DNA of 52,607 nt from positions 1 to 52,607 of the forward strand of contig JBBQRS010000018.1 of NCBI GenBank assembly GCA_038214535.1. Direction: 5' to 3'. This stretch comes from JBBQRS01 sp038214535. Its GTDB lineage: Bacteria > Chloroflexota > Anaerolineae > CG2-30-64-16. Shown in pieces: positions 33,242-43,639 of this stretch. How positions within the stretch are numbered: position 1 is the stretch's first letter; every line of letters begins with the position of its first letter. The translations under genes and the position numbers were made by a program. A model generated the notes under the pieces. The model was not told the DNA's origin. It did not search any database and was given only the letters and a program-made list of their open reading frames with translations.

Positions 33242-33823
33242 ATGTCGCCTTCGACCCACCCAACTCGCCCTGATCTGTTCTTCGATTCCAGCGCGCTCTT
33301 CGCCGGGGTGGTTTCCGCTGTGGGCGCAGCGCGTGCGTTGCTGCTGCTTGCAGAAGCCGGAGCCATACGCATCACGGTGTCGGAACAAGTGATCGTCGAG
33401 ACCGAACGCGCGCTCGCGCGCAAGGCCTTGCAGGCGCTTTCCGTTTTCCGCGAAACGTTGCGCGCCGCCAACATCCGCATCGTAAGGGATCCCTCCCCTG
33501 CTGAAGTTACTGCCTGGCGTGAAGCAATCGCCCATGAAGCAGACCTGCCCATTTTGGTTGCGGCAATAGAGGCGCGCACCGATTTCCTCGTTACGCTCAA
33601 TCGTCGGCACTTTGTTGATGATCCTGAAGTCCGCAGGCGCAGCAGCTTGAGGATCGGCGCGCCCGGCGAAGCGCTCGTCTGGACACGCGCACGCCTGTAC
33701 ATAGACCAGCTGCAACTGCGCGCATATACGGATGACGAACTCGAGCCGATGCTCGCAGATGATCAGATTGACGAAGCAACGGCAGCCACGATCCGACGCC
33801 TGTTGGCGAGCGGTGAACTGTGA
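33242..33823 (+). CDS. PIN-domain protein (toxin partner of AbrB-type antitoxin)
   Basis: 193 residues. LFFDSSALFAGVVSAVGAAR provides the first Asp; SEQVIVETERALARK the Glu; HEADLPILVAAIEARTDFLV the following Asp region, and TLNRRHFVDD the last. It is longer than typical VapC and carries an extra C-terminal helical tail (TDDELEPMLADDQIDEATAA). Probable ribonuclease toxin neutralised by the upstream AbrB-type protein, 24 bases away. Confidence 0.8.
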   Translation: MSPSTHPTRPDLFFDSSALFAGVVSAVGAARALLLLAEAGAIRITVSEQVIVETERALARKALQALSVFRETLRAANIRIVRDPSPAEVTAWREAIAHEADLPILVAAIEARTDFLVTLNRRHFVDDPEVRRRSSLRIGAPGEALVWTRARLYIDQLQLRAYTDDELEPMLADDQIDEATAATIRRLLASGEL

Positions 33824-33952
33824 GGGAAGCATCTTGAAGTAGAAATGTGGCCGATGATCGCCAAAGGGTAATTGCGCTCACACACTTTACTAACACTTCA
33901 CCAATATTGTTCTAACAGACGGCGGATAAAATATGATGATGCAATCATATAA

Positions 33953-34070
33953 AATCTATCCGGAATTTGATCGTGAACCACGGAATACACAGAACACACT
34001 GAAAAAGCAGAGGTATGAATTCTTCCATGTATTCCGTGTGTCCCGTGGTAAACAAGTTTCCGGATAGATT
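33953..34070. repeat. Inverted-repeat element upstream of clpB
   Basis: AATCTATCCGGAA (33953-33965) and TTCCGGATAGATT (34058-34070) are exact terminal inverted repeats. Inside, CCACGGAATACACAGA and TATTCCGTGTGTCCCGTGG pair imperfectly. A fragment of the end (GATCTATCCGAAAA) recurs at 25983. It may be a small MITE-like element; no gene is present between 33824 and 34096. Confidence 0.7.
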
Positions 34071-34096
34071 CATAATAGAGGGAGGGGCAGGAACAT

Positions 34097-36703
<2,607 letters not shown>

Positions 36704-36730
36704 GCAAAATAACGAAGTAACAGGCAAACA

Positions 36731-36780
36731 AAAGGGCCGCTCTCACACCGTGAAGCAATGTGAGAGGGCCCTTTGTTTTC
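36731..36780 (+). terminator. Rho-independent terminator of clpB
   Basis: AAAGGGCCGCTCTCACA pairs with TGTGAGAGGGCCCTTT (36731-36774, one bulged base) and is followed by GTTTT. Confidence 0.8.
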
Positions 36781-36836
36781 CAGTTCACAAGTTCCGTCAC
36801 TCCAGATTCAAAGCGCTGTGGCCTACCAGATCACGT

Positions 36837-37196
36837 TTAGGGCAACGATTCATCAAAGTCATCGCTCGTCCAGATCGCGCCTGCGTGAAGCCCTGCCACT
36901 CGTTGTTGAGAAGGTTGATTGATCGGCACACGGCTGGCTATCTCATCTGCTCCAGCTTCGGTATAATCAGCCATCTCACGCAGCGTATGAAGCCGCTTTA
37001 CCTCCCGGCGCTCGTAAGCCTCGCTCGCTTCCCTTTCAGCTTCGATCCAGGAAAGTGTATCGTAGCGTGCTTCATCAGGGAGAATGAACTTCTCCTTGAG
37101 AAACACTACGGCCTCGTAGATCTTCTGCATCTCATAAGGAGAAAAATCGCTGACTGCATCCAGCAACTTCTGCCCATAGTCTATAGGCGTAGCCAT
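36837..37196 (-). CDS. Antitoxin-like protein (DUF2281 style)
   Basis: 119 residues starting at the ATG at 37196 with GGAGG upstream. Helical N-terminus with SPYEMQKIYEAVVFLKEKFI, a basic middle, and an acidic tail IWTSDDFDESLP typical of toxin-binding ends of small antitoxins. No toxin gene neighbours it, so it is an orphan or its toxin is lost. Confidence 0.6.
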   Translation of the reverse strand: MATPIDYGQKLLDAVSDFSPYEMQKIYEAVVFLKEKFILPDEARYDTLSWIEAEREASEAYERREVKRLHTLREMADYTEAGADEIASRVPINQPSQQRVAGLHAGAIWTSDDFDESLP

Positions 37197-37380
37197 CGTA
37201 TTACCTCCATGCAGAGGAAAGCACTTTCCACCTTTACGGATATTGACCAAAATTTTACTGCCAATCCCGGCATCGGTCAACGGCAAGGCAATTGCCCCCA
37301 GGTTTACCGCTTGCCGCGTCTAACTATCCGTGCTAGACTTAATCCACAGTTGAGAGTTGTGAAGAGTGAGGGCAATAACT

Positions 37381-37674
37381 ATGAGTGATTCAATCACCGT
37401 GATCTATGAAGGCGGAATTTTGCGGCCTTTGCAGCCGCTGGCTTTGCCCGAGCACGCGCGTTTGGAGGTGCGGATCGTTCGGCGCCGAGGACGGGCGAGT
37501 GATGAACGGCAACAAGCCTATGATGCGCTTCAGGCTGCCGGCGTCATCAACGCCCAACCACTTGCTGAGGCCCTCACTGTAGTTTCTGACGAAGAACTCG
37601 CCGTCGCGGCTAAGGCACTTGCGACGGCAGGCCCCCTCTCCGAGTTGGTCATCGCAGAACGCGAGGGTCGCTGA
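37381..37674 (+). CDS. AF2212-like antitoxin (DUF104)
   Basis: 97 residues; SDSITVIYEGGILRPLQPLA is the characteristic beta-strand start of the AF2212/PG0164-like antitoxin family. A helical C-terminus follows (DEELAVAAKALATAG). No toxin gene lies downstream; a terminator and DnaA boxes follow directly. Confidence 0.75.
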   Translation: MSDSITVIYEGGILRPLQPLALPEHARLEVRIVRRRGRASDERQQAYDALQAAGVINAQPLAEALTVVSDEELAVAAKALATAGPLSELVIAEREGR

Positions 37675-37706
37675 CCGACCACCCCATTCGCACTCATAAA
37701 GTCCTG

Positions 37707-37746
37707 AAAAAACAACCGCGCTCTTGAGGGCGCGGCTGTTTTTTGG
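37707..37746. terminator. Bidirectional terminator between antitoxin and dnaA
   Basis: AAAAAACAACCGCGC and GCGCGGCTGTTTTTT form the stem around TCTTGAGG, with A/T tracts on both sides, so either strand would have a T-run. Confidence 0.8.
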
Positions 37747-37752
37747 TTGAAG

Positions 37753-37803
37753 TTATGCACAATAGCCCGCAGTTACCCACAGGCTGACCCCAGGTTATCC
37801 ACA
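37753..37803. other. Cluster of three DnaA boxes, candidate oriC element
   Basis: Three boxes in the same orientation, starts 20 and 22 bases apart: TTATGCACA (37753, perfect consensus), TTACCCACA (37773, one change) and TTATCCACA (37795, perfect). They lie 11 bases beyond the dnaA stop. Confidence 0.75.
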
Positions 37804-37813
37804 GAACGGGCCT

Positions 37814-39223
37814 TTAACGGGCGCGAACCGGTTCGTAGAGGCGGTTGCGCAACTCGTTGAGCTGGCGATTCAAATCCTGGTTGCCATCGAGTTCCGTGGA
37901 CACTTTGTCGCAGCCGTGGATGATGGTGGTGTGATCGCGGCCGCCTAACGCCTGCCCGATTTGCGGCAGCGATGCGTCGGTCTCCTCACGCATGATATAC
38001 ATCACCAGTTGGCGCTGCAAGGCGATGCGCGCGCTGCGGTTGCGGCCGATGAGTTCTTCTGCGCTAATGCCGAAATAGGCCGCCGCCGATTCGAGGATGG
38101 AATCGAGGGTCAGCTTGCCCTGCGCCGGCGCGAGATAGGCCAGCGCATCCTCGACCAGCGCGGTATTGAGGGGACGCCGCAGCAACTCGGCATGGGCCAG
38201 CACCTTCGTGAGTGCGCCTTCCATATCGCGAATGTTGCGATGGGCGCGCTGCGCGATCAGGGTCAGGATCTCGTTCGGGACATAGCGCCCCATCGAGGCG
38301 GCCTTCTCTTGAAGGATGGCGATGCGCGTCTCCAGGTTGGGCGGCTGGATATCGGCGGTCATGCCCCAGCCGAACCGCGAGCGCAAGCGCTCTTCCAGCG
38401 TGGTGATGGCCTGGGGGGGCCGGTCGCTGGTGAGGACGATCTGCCGGTTGGCCGAGTGCAGGGCGTTGAAGGTGTGGAAGAACTCTTCCTGCGTCTGTTC
38501 TTTCCCCGCGATGAAGTGGACGTCATCCAACAGGAGCAAATCCGTATTGCGATATTTCGCGCGGAATTGATCGGTGGACTGGGTGCGAATGGCCGCGATC
38601 AGTTCATTGGTGAACAGCTCGGAGGTCACGTAGAGCACGCGCAGATGCTGGCTCTGCGCCATGTGCCCGATCGCCTGGAGTAAGTGGGTCTTCCCCAACC
38701 CGCTGCCCCCATAGATGAAGAGCGGGTTATAGGCGTTGCCGGGCCGCTCGGAGACGGAAAGCGCCACGGCATGGGCCATGCGATTCGACGAACCGACGAT
38801 ATAGGTCTCGAACGTGTAGCGCGGGTTCAGGGTCGCGCCGTTCGCAGGGCTCACGGTTTCAGACATCACCAGCGTTTCCGGCAGCGCCATCTCAGAGGCG
38901 ACCGGTTCGAGGAGTGGGCCGCCCGCGCCGGCGCCCTCGTTGTTGGCGGCCGCGGACTGCACCACAAACGACACGTCTACGGCCTGCCCGAGGATGCTCG
39001 TTAGCGTGCGCTTGATGACCGGGCGCAGACGCATGGAGAGCCAATCCTTGGCATACCCGTTGGCGACGCCGATGACAAACGCGCCATCCTCGAACGCAAG
39101 ACATGTGGTATCGCGCACCCAGGTGTCATAAGTGCTTTTGGTCATCTGGAGGCGCAACTGGCTGCGCGCGATTTCCCAGATCTCCTTCGGAGGGCGACTA
39201 GCAGGAGTATCAGGCGCGTACAT
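37814..39223 (-). CDS. dnaA: Chromosomal replication initiator DnaA
   Basis: 469 residues. Domain I about 1-90 (WEIARSQLRLQMTKSTYDTW), linker, AAA+ domain III with YGGSGLGKTHLLQAIGH and LLLDDVHFIAGKEQTQEEFF, and domain IV with the box-recognition signature LGGRDHTTIIHG. GGAGAT lies seven bases before the ATG at 39223 (TTG one codon before). It is a lone gene on the minus strand; dnaN is not next to it. The DnaA-box cluster lies at its 3' end. Confidence 0.97.
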   Translation of the reverse strand: MYAPDTPASRPPKEIWEIARSQLRLQMTKSTYDTWVRDTTCLAFEDGAFVIGVANGYAKDWLSMRLRPVIKRTLTSILGQAVDVSFVVQSAAANNEGAGAGGPLLEPVASEMALPETLVMSETVSPANGATLNPRYTFETYIVGSSNRMAHAVALSVSERPGNAYNPLFIYGGSGLGKTHLLQAIGHMAQSQHLRVLYVTSELFTNELIAAIRTQSTDQFRAKYRNTDLLLLDDVHFIAGKEQTQEEFFHTFNALHSANRQIVLTSDRPPQAITTLEERLRSRFGWGMTADIQPPNLETRIAILQEKAASMGRYVPNEILTLIAQRAHRNIRDMEGALTKVLAHAELLRRPLNTALVEDALAYLAPAQGKLTLDSILESAAAYFGISAEELIGRNRSARIALQRQLVMYIMREETDASLPQIGQALGGRDHTTIIHGCDKVSTELDGNQDLNRQLNELRNRLYEPVRAR

Positions 39224-39226
39224 CAA

Positions 39227-39769
39227 GTAATCTCCAGTCAGTAACGGAACAAGGCAACGAGCGATCGGCGCGCGACAGGGGGCCGGTCCGCGAGGCTTGA
39301 TCCGACTATGAAAGAGGTGAAGCGCTCTGCTTCCCCTCGGTTGATCCTGAACCGTGTTCTAACTTCTGAAGGCCTATGGCGCCGATAAATGGTCTGGGTG
39401 ACCATTCCGGGTCTACCGGCGGACGATATCCGTCAATCCGAGGGTCATTGGCTCGTCGTGAGGTTCACGAGGGATGACCCTGTTCGTCTGCGTTGTAGGG
39501 AGATTCTAGCAGGTCATGCGATTCCAGACAACCGGCCTTTTTCGATGGCGCAAGGGCGCCGGCGTCTACTTATACATACTTATGTCTAACGCTGCCGGCC
39601 CGCACGCCCGTTCTACGCGACCGATAGGGGTTGGCGCTCACCCCGACACAGTTTGTGGCTTTGCACTTGCCTCTTTAACCCAACCTTAAAGTTAGGTTTA
39701 CTTCATTTCTTTTAAGGTTCGTTATGAAAAGTTACTCTTGCCGAATAACTCTCAAGAAAATCTTAGTAA
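39227..39769. other. Intergenic region without a supported gene, between dnaA and the SufR-like regulator
   Basis: About 540 bases. The half near dnaA is GC-rich with no convincing promoter. The half near the regulator (39660-39770) is AT-rich. A frame at 39389-39589 codes for 66 residues but has no family likeness or ribosome site. No DnaA box was seen here. Confidence 0.6.
39681..39694 (+). promoter_or_regulatory. Possible SufR-type operator
   Basis: CAACCTTAAAGTTA is one base from the CAAC-N6-GTTG dyad bound by cyanobacterial SufR. Weak, single-site evidence. Confidence 0.25.
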
Positions 39770-39798
39770 TTGACAAGGCTCGCGAGATATGTTATCAT
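39770..39798 (+). promoter_or_regulatory. Promoter of the SufR-like regulator
   Basis: TTGACA at 39770-39775, 17-base spacer, TATCAT at 39793-39798, start near 39805. An in-frame ATG at 39789 falls inside this promoter, so a downstream start is needed. Confidence 0.75.
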
Positions 39799-39819
39799 CC
39801 GCTAACACGAGGGCAAGAA

Positions 39820-39870
39820 ATGACGCGGCAGCCGACCGTCGTTTGGCTGCAATACGGGGTAAGGGAATAA
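39820..39870 (+). CDS. Possible leader peptide upstream of the regulator
   Basis: Sixteen codons (MTRQPTVVWLQYGVRE) between promoter and regulator. GAGGG lies seven bases upstream of its ATG, and its stop is five bases before the GTG of the regulator. It could couple or regulate translation. Confidence 0.4.
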   Translation: MTRQPTVVWLQYGVRE

Positions 39871-39875
39871 CACAC

Positions 39876-40514
39876 GTGCAAGCAGTTCGGCAGCGGATCA
39901 TCGAGATCATCAAGATGCAGGGGGCGGCTACGGTCGCCGAGCTTGCGGACCACCTTGAAATGGCGCAGGTATCCGTGCGCCATCACCTGGACATCTTGAT
40001 CGGCGAGGACCTGGTCATTGCGGCCGGTGTGCGCCGACGTGAAGGCGCGGGCCGGCCGAGCCAGGTCTACGAGTTGACCGATGAGGCTGCGAAATTTTTC
40101 CCGCAACGCAATACGATCCTGGCGGCAGACATGCTGGACGAGTTGAAGGCGACGCTCTCGCCGCAGGAATTGCGCGGGCTGCTGCTGCGTCTGGCCGAGA
40201 AGACGGCCAAGTTGGCACCCAGTCTCTCGCCCGATGATTCCCTCGAAGAACAATTGGATATCATTGCCGTGTTCCTTACGGAACAAGGCTACAGCGCCCA
40301 CTGGGAGAAGCAGAACGGGACGTATGAGTTGCATGCCTGCAACTGCCCCTATACCGGGGTGGCCGATCAGCACTCGGAGTTGTGCATGATGGATCAGGCG
40401 ATGATCCATCACCTGATGCCCGATTTGATCCGTCTCGAATCCCGGGTATTGGATGGGACGACACACTGTCGCTATGCCCTGCAACTGCCTGTCAGTGAGC
40501 AGAAGGTTTCATAG
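39876..40514 (+). CDS. SufR-like Fe-S-sensing transcriptional regulator
   Basis: 212 residues from the GTG at 39876. An N-terminal winged helix (RQRIIEIIKMQGAATVAELA, QVSVRHHLDILIGED) precedes a C-terminal region with four cysteines: HACNCPY (two), HSELCMMDQ and TTHCRYAL. The spacing resembles that of cyanobacterial SufR, which holds a [4Fe-4S] cluster and represses Fe-S assembly genes. An A-type Fe-S carrier gene lies two genes downstream, in line with that role. The longer start at 39789 is excluded because it lies in the promoter. Confidence 0.82.
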   Translation: MQAVRQRIIEIIKMQGAATVAELADHLEMAQVSVRHHLDILIGEDLVIAAGVRRREGAGRPSQVYELTDEAAKFFPQRNTILAADMLDELKATLSPQELRGLLLRLAEKTAKLAPSLSPDDSLEEQLDIIAVFLTEQGYSAHWEKQNGTYELHACNCPYTGVADQHSELCMMDQAMIHHLMPDLIRLESRVLDGTTHCRYALQLPVSEQKVS

Positions 40515-40524
40515 GGGCAATTAG

Positions 40525-41541
40525 GTGTCTGGAATTGTAAAGATTGATCCACTGCCTGCGGCGATGCACGATTCGTTTGGTCGGCATCTGCATTATTTAC
40601 GGGTCTCGCTGACCGACGCGTGTAACTTGCGCTGCGTCTATTGTATGCCGGAAGATATCGTCTTTCGACCCCCGGCAGAGTTGATGCAGGATGACGAAAT
40701 CCTCACCCTGATTCGGGTGGCGGCGAGCCTGGGCGTTGACAAAATTCGCCTGACCGGCGGCGAGCCGACGATCCGCCGCAACGTGGTCGAGATCGTTCGC
40801 AACATCCGCGCCATTCCGGGCATCGAACGGGTAGCGATGACCACCAATGGGGTGCGGCTGGCCGATCTGGCGCAACCGCTGGCCGCAGCCGGGCTGAGCC
40901 AGGCCAACATCAGCATTGACACCCTGGACCCGGAGAAGTTCCGGCGCATCACCCGGCGGGGCAACCTGGATGACGTGTGGCAGGGCGTCGAAGCGGCGGA
41001 GGCCGCCGGCCTGCTGCCGGTCAAGATCAACTGCGTGGTGACGCGCGGCTTCAACGATGATGAGGTGGTAGAACTGGCCCGGTTGACGTATGATCATCCG
41101 TGGGAAGTGCGCTTCATCGAATTGATGCCGTTCGGCAGCGTCACAGACTTCCAGGTCAATCAGGTGGTTTCCTCAAAAGAAACCAGGGCGCGGATCGAAA
41201 CCGCGCTGGGGCCGTTGACGCCGGTTCCGGGCCATAACGGCCATGACCCGGCGCGGCCCTACCGGTTGGAAGGTGCCGCCGGCAAGTTGGGATTCATCAG
41301 CAGCGTCACCGAGCCGTTCTGTGAAGGTTGCACCCGGCTGCGGCTGACGGCGGACGGCAGGCTCCGGTTATGCCTGCTGCGCGATGATGAGGTAGATTTA
41401 TTGTCGCCGCTGCGGGCAGGAGCCGATTTTGCGACGTTGCAAGAAATCATGGCCAATGGAGCGTATCATAAACCCTGGGGACACAAGCTAGAAGAGCACG
41501 AGTATGCGGAGTCCAGGGAGATGAGCCAGATTGGCGGGTAG
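40525..41541 (+). CDS. moaA: GTP 3',8-cyclase MoaA
   Basis: Radical SAM enzyme catalysing the first step of molybdenum-cofactor synthesis from GTP. 338 residues: N-terminal cluster CNLRCVYCMPEDI (Cys33, 37, 40), RLTGGEPTIRRNVVEI, SIDTLDPEKFRRITRRG, a C-terminal second cluster EPFCEGCTRLRLTADGRLRL and a final C, and the essential terminal Gly-Gly. GTG start ten bases after the regulator. Expressed with the Fe-S regulator, it supplies cofactor for enzymes such as those matured by YqeB/YqeC. Confidence 0.96.
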   Translation: MSGIVKIDPLPAAMHDSFGRHLHYLRVSLTDACNLRCVYCMPEDIVFRPPAELMQDDEILTLIRVAASLGVDKIRLTGGEPTIRRNVVEIVRNIRAIPGIERVAMTTNGVRLADLAQPLAAAGLSQANISIDTLDPEKFRRITRRGNLDDVWQGVEAAEAAGLLPVKINCVVTRGFNDDEVVELARLTYDHPWEVRFIELMPFGSVTDFQVNQVVSSKETRARIETALGPLTPVPGHNGHDPARPYRLEGAAGKLGFISSVTEPFCEGCTRLRLTADGRLRLCLLRDDEVDLLSPLRAGADFATLQEIMANGAYHKPWGHKLEEHEYAESREMSQIGG

Positions 41542-41594
41542 TTGGGATGTTGGGTAGTTAGTAAATTCAGTCACTCTATTTACGGAGGATGATC

Positions 41595-42023
41595 ATGGCG
41601 GTCTCGACACACGAGAGCGAAGTGCAGACAGTGGAAGAAGGACAGGCAGTCATCACGTTGACGGCCACGGCAGCCGAGAAGCTGGCGGCGATCATGGAAG
41701 AGAAGGGCGTGCGCGAGACGCATGGCCTGCGCGTCTTCGTCAGCGGCGGCGGTTGCAGCGGCCTCCAATATGGCATGACCTTTGACGATAAACCGCGCAC
41801 CGTGGACTCGGTTTTCGAGCAGCACGGGATGCGCGTGATCATTGACCCACAAAGCCTGGGTTACATGACCGGCGCGCAGATTGACTACGTGGACAGCCTG
41901 ATGGGCGGTGGCTTCCACATTGAGAATCCCAACGCCGTATCGAGCTGTGGTTGCGGCCATTCATTCCGCGCGGAAGATGGCGCGGCCGAGGGTGGATCGA
42001 GCGGCTGCGGTAGCTGCCACTAA
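41595..42023 (+). CDS. A-type iron-sulfur cluster carrier (ErpA/IscA family)
   Basis: 142 residues: ITLTATAAEKLAAIMEEKGV, LRVFVSGGGCSGLQYGMTFD with the first conserved cysteine, and SSCGCGHSF with the CxC pair. A Cys-rich tail (GGSSGCGSCH) follows. GGAGG sits six bases before the ATG at 41595. It passes clusters to target proteins such as MoaA; the SufR-like regulator upstream fits. Confidence 0.93.
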   Translation: MAVSTHESEVQTVEEGQAVITLTATAAEKLAAIMEEKGVRETHGLRVFVSGGGCSGLQYGMTFDDKPRTVDSVFEQHGMRVIIDPQSLGYMTGAQIDYVDSLMGGGFHIENPNAVSSCGCGHSFRAEDGAAEGGSSGCGSCH

Positions 42024-42038
42024 GACGAAACGTAATGC

Positions 42039-42096
42039 TGCGGTAAGCCGGCGCGGTGGCCGGGTTTTCGAGCCTGGCCGCGTCCGGCTTACCGCA
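42039..42096. terminator. Long hairpin between the Fe-S carrier and rtcB
   Basis: TGCGGTAAGCCGG and CCGGCTTACCGCA pair perfectly (13 bp) and an inner stem CGCGGTGGCC / GGCCGCG extends it. ATTT follows. It could end transcription or act as a dispersed palindrome. Confidence 0.55.
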
Positions 42097-42149
42097 ATTT
42101 ATTGTTGCAGGCCTGCGAGTTTCGTCCCCACCTACGGAAGGAGAGGGAG

Positions 42150-43607
42150 ATGAAAGCGATTACCCGAAGCGACCTGCACCAAATCGGCGAGTATCTTTAT
42201 GAGGCGCCGCAAACCTTCCGCGCCGACATGCGCGTCCCGGCGCATTTCTACGCCGACGATGACATCGTCGCGAAGGCCCTTGAAGATCGCTCCCTGGAAC
42301 AACTGGTGAACACGGCCACGCTGCCCGGCATTGTGGGGCATGCGCTGGCAATGCCGGACATTCATCAGGGTTACGGTTTCCCCATCGGTGGGGTTGCGGC
42401 CACCCGCCTGCCCGACGGCGCCATTTCGCCGGGCGGCGTTGGCTATGATGTAAATTGCGGCGTGCGCGTGTTGGGCACGGCGCTCGATGTGGCCGAAGTG
42501 CGCCCCCATCTGACCCGGCTGGCGGATGCATTATATCAGCATCTCCCTGGCGGCGTCGGCGTCAAGGGCCACCTCCACATCAACCGGGCCGAGATGGATC
42601 AGATCCTCGCCGAAGGCGGCGATTGGGCCCAACGCGAGGGCTATGCCCGGCGTGAGGACATCGCGCACACCGAAGAAGGCGGCCGCATGGCGGGGGCCGA
42701 CCCCGGCCAGGTCAGCAAGAGCGCCAAAGAACGAGGGATGGGCCAGGTCGGCACGCTGGGCTCGGGCAACCATTTCGCCGAAATAGACGAAGTCACCGAG
42801 ATATTTGACCCCGCGGCGGCGGACGCATTCGGGTTGCGACCCGGTCAGGTCGTGGTGCAGATTCACTGCGGTAGCCGCGGCCTGGGGCATCAGGTGGCAA
42901 CGGACTATATTGAAGTATTCCAGCGGGCCGCCGGCCGTTTCGGGTATGATCTGCCCGACCGGCAATTGATTTGCGCCCCGCTGGATTCGCCGGAAGGGCG
43001 AAACTATCTGGCAGCGATGAACTGCGCCGCAAACTATGCCTGGGTCAACCGGCAGGTGCTCACCTATCAGACCCGGCAGGCGTTTGAAGCCGTGTTGGCG
43101 GGCAAAGTACACGACTGGGACCTGTTCCTGGTGTATGACGTGGCTCACAACATGGCGAAGATCGAAAAGCACCAGGTCGGGAACCGCGAGATGGATCTAT
43201 GCGTCCATCGCAAGGGGGCCACACGGGCATTCGGCCCGGGCCACCCCGATGTGCCGGCCGATTATCGGGGCGTGGGCCAGCCGGTGCTGGTGCCGGGGAG
43301 CATGGGGACGGCCTCGTACATCCTGGCCGGCGCGGCGGAGAGTGAGACGCAGACTTTCGGCTCATGTTGCCACGGGGCCGGCCGGCTGTTGAGCCGATCG
43401 GCGGCGAAGCAACAGGTGCGCGGCGACCGGCTGCGCGGCGAGTTGGAAAGTCAGGGCATTGCGGTGCGGGCAAGAAATATGGCCGGGTTGGCCGAAGAAG
43501 CGCCGCGCGCCTATAAGGATGTCAGTCAGGTCGTGAGGATCGTGGAAGCTGCCGGCATCGCCAAAATCGTCGCCCGGCTCGAACCCCTGGCAGTTATTAA
43601 GGGGTAA
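42150..43607 (+). CDS. rtcB: RNA-splicing ligase RtcB
   Basis: 485 residues. GTP-dependent RNA ligase joining 2',3'-cyclic phosphate or 3'-phosphate to 5'-OH ends, in tRNA splicing/RNA repair. Signatures: MPDIHQGYGFPIGGVAATRL, GGVGYDVNCGVRVLG, GSGNHFAEID, HCGSRGLGHQVA, and SCCHGAGRLLSR with the guanylylated His. Strong GGAAGGAGAGGGAG site upstream of ATG 42150. Confidence 0.96.
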   Translation: MKAITRSDLHQIGEYLYEAPQTFRADMRVPAHFYADDDIVAKALEDRSLEQLVNTATLPGIVGHALAMPDIHQGYGFPIGGVAATRLPDGAISPGGVGYDVNCGVRVLGTALDVAEVRPHLTRLADALYQHLPGGVGVKGHLHINRAEMDQILAEGGDWAQREGYARREDIAHTEEGGRMAGADPGQVSKSAKERGMGQVGTLGSGNHFAEIDEVTEIFDPAAADAFGLRPGQVVVQIHCGSRGLGHQVATDYIEVFQRAAGRFGYDLPDRQLICAPLDSPEGRNYLAAMNCAANYAWVNRQVLTYQTRQAFEAVLAGKVHDWDLFLVYDVAHNMAKIEKHQVGNREMDLCVHRKGATRAFGPGHPDVPADYRGVGQPVLVPGSMGTASYILAGAAESETQTFGSCCHGAGRLLSRSAAKQQVRGDRLRGELESQGIAVRARNMAGLAEEAPRAYKDVSQVVRIVEAAGIAKIVARLEPLAVIKG

Positions 43608-43639
43608 GCCGGTCAGATTGATCTATCGAGAGGGCTATA

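Noticed and set aside
33880..33960. CIRCE or HrcA operator upstream of clpB
   Set aside because: The TTAGCACTC-N9-GAGTGCTAA consensus is not present; only weak similarity around the 'ctaacactt' stretch.
39389..39589. 66-residue plus-strand reading frame upstream of the regulator
   Set aside because: No ribosome site, no family likeness, odd composition; most likely non-coding.
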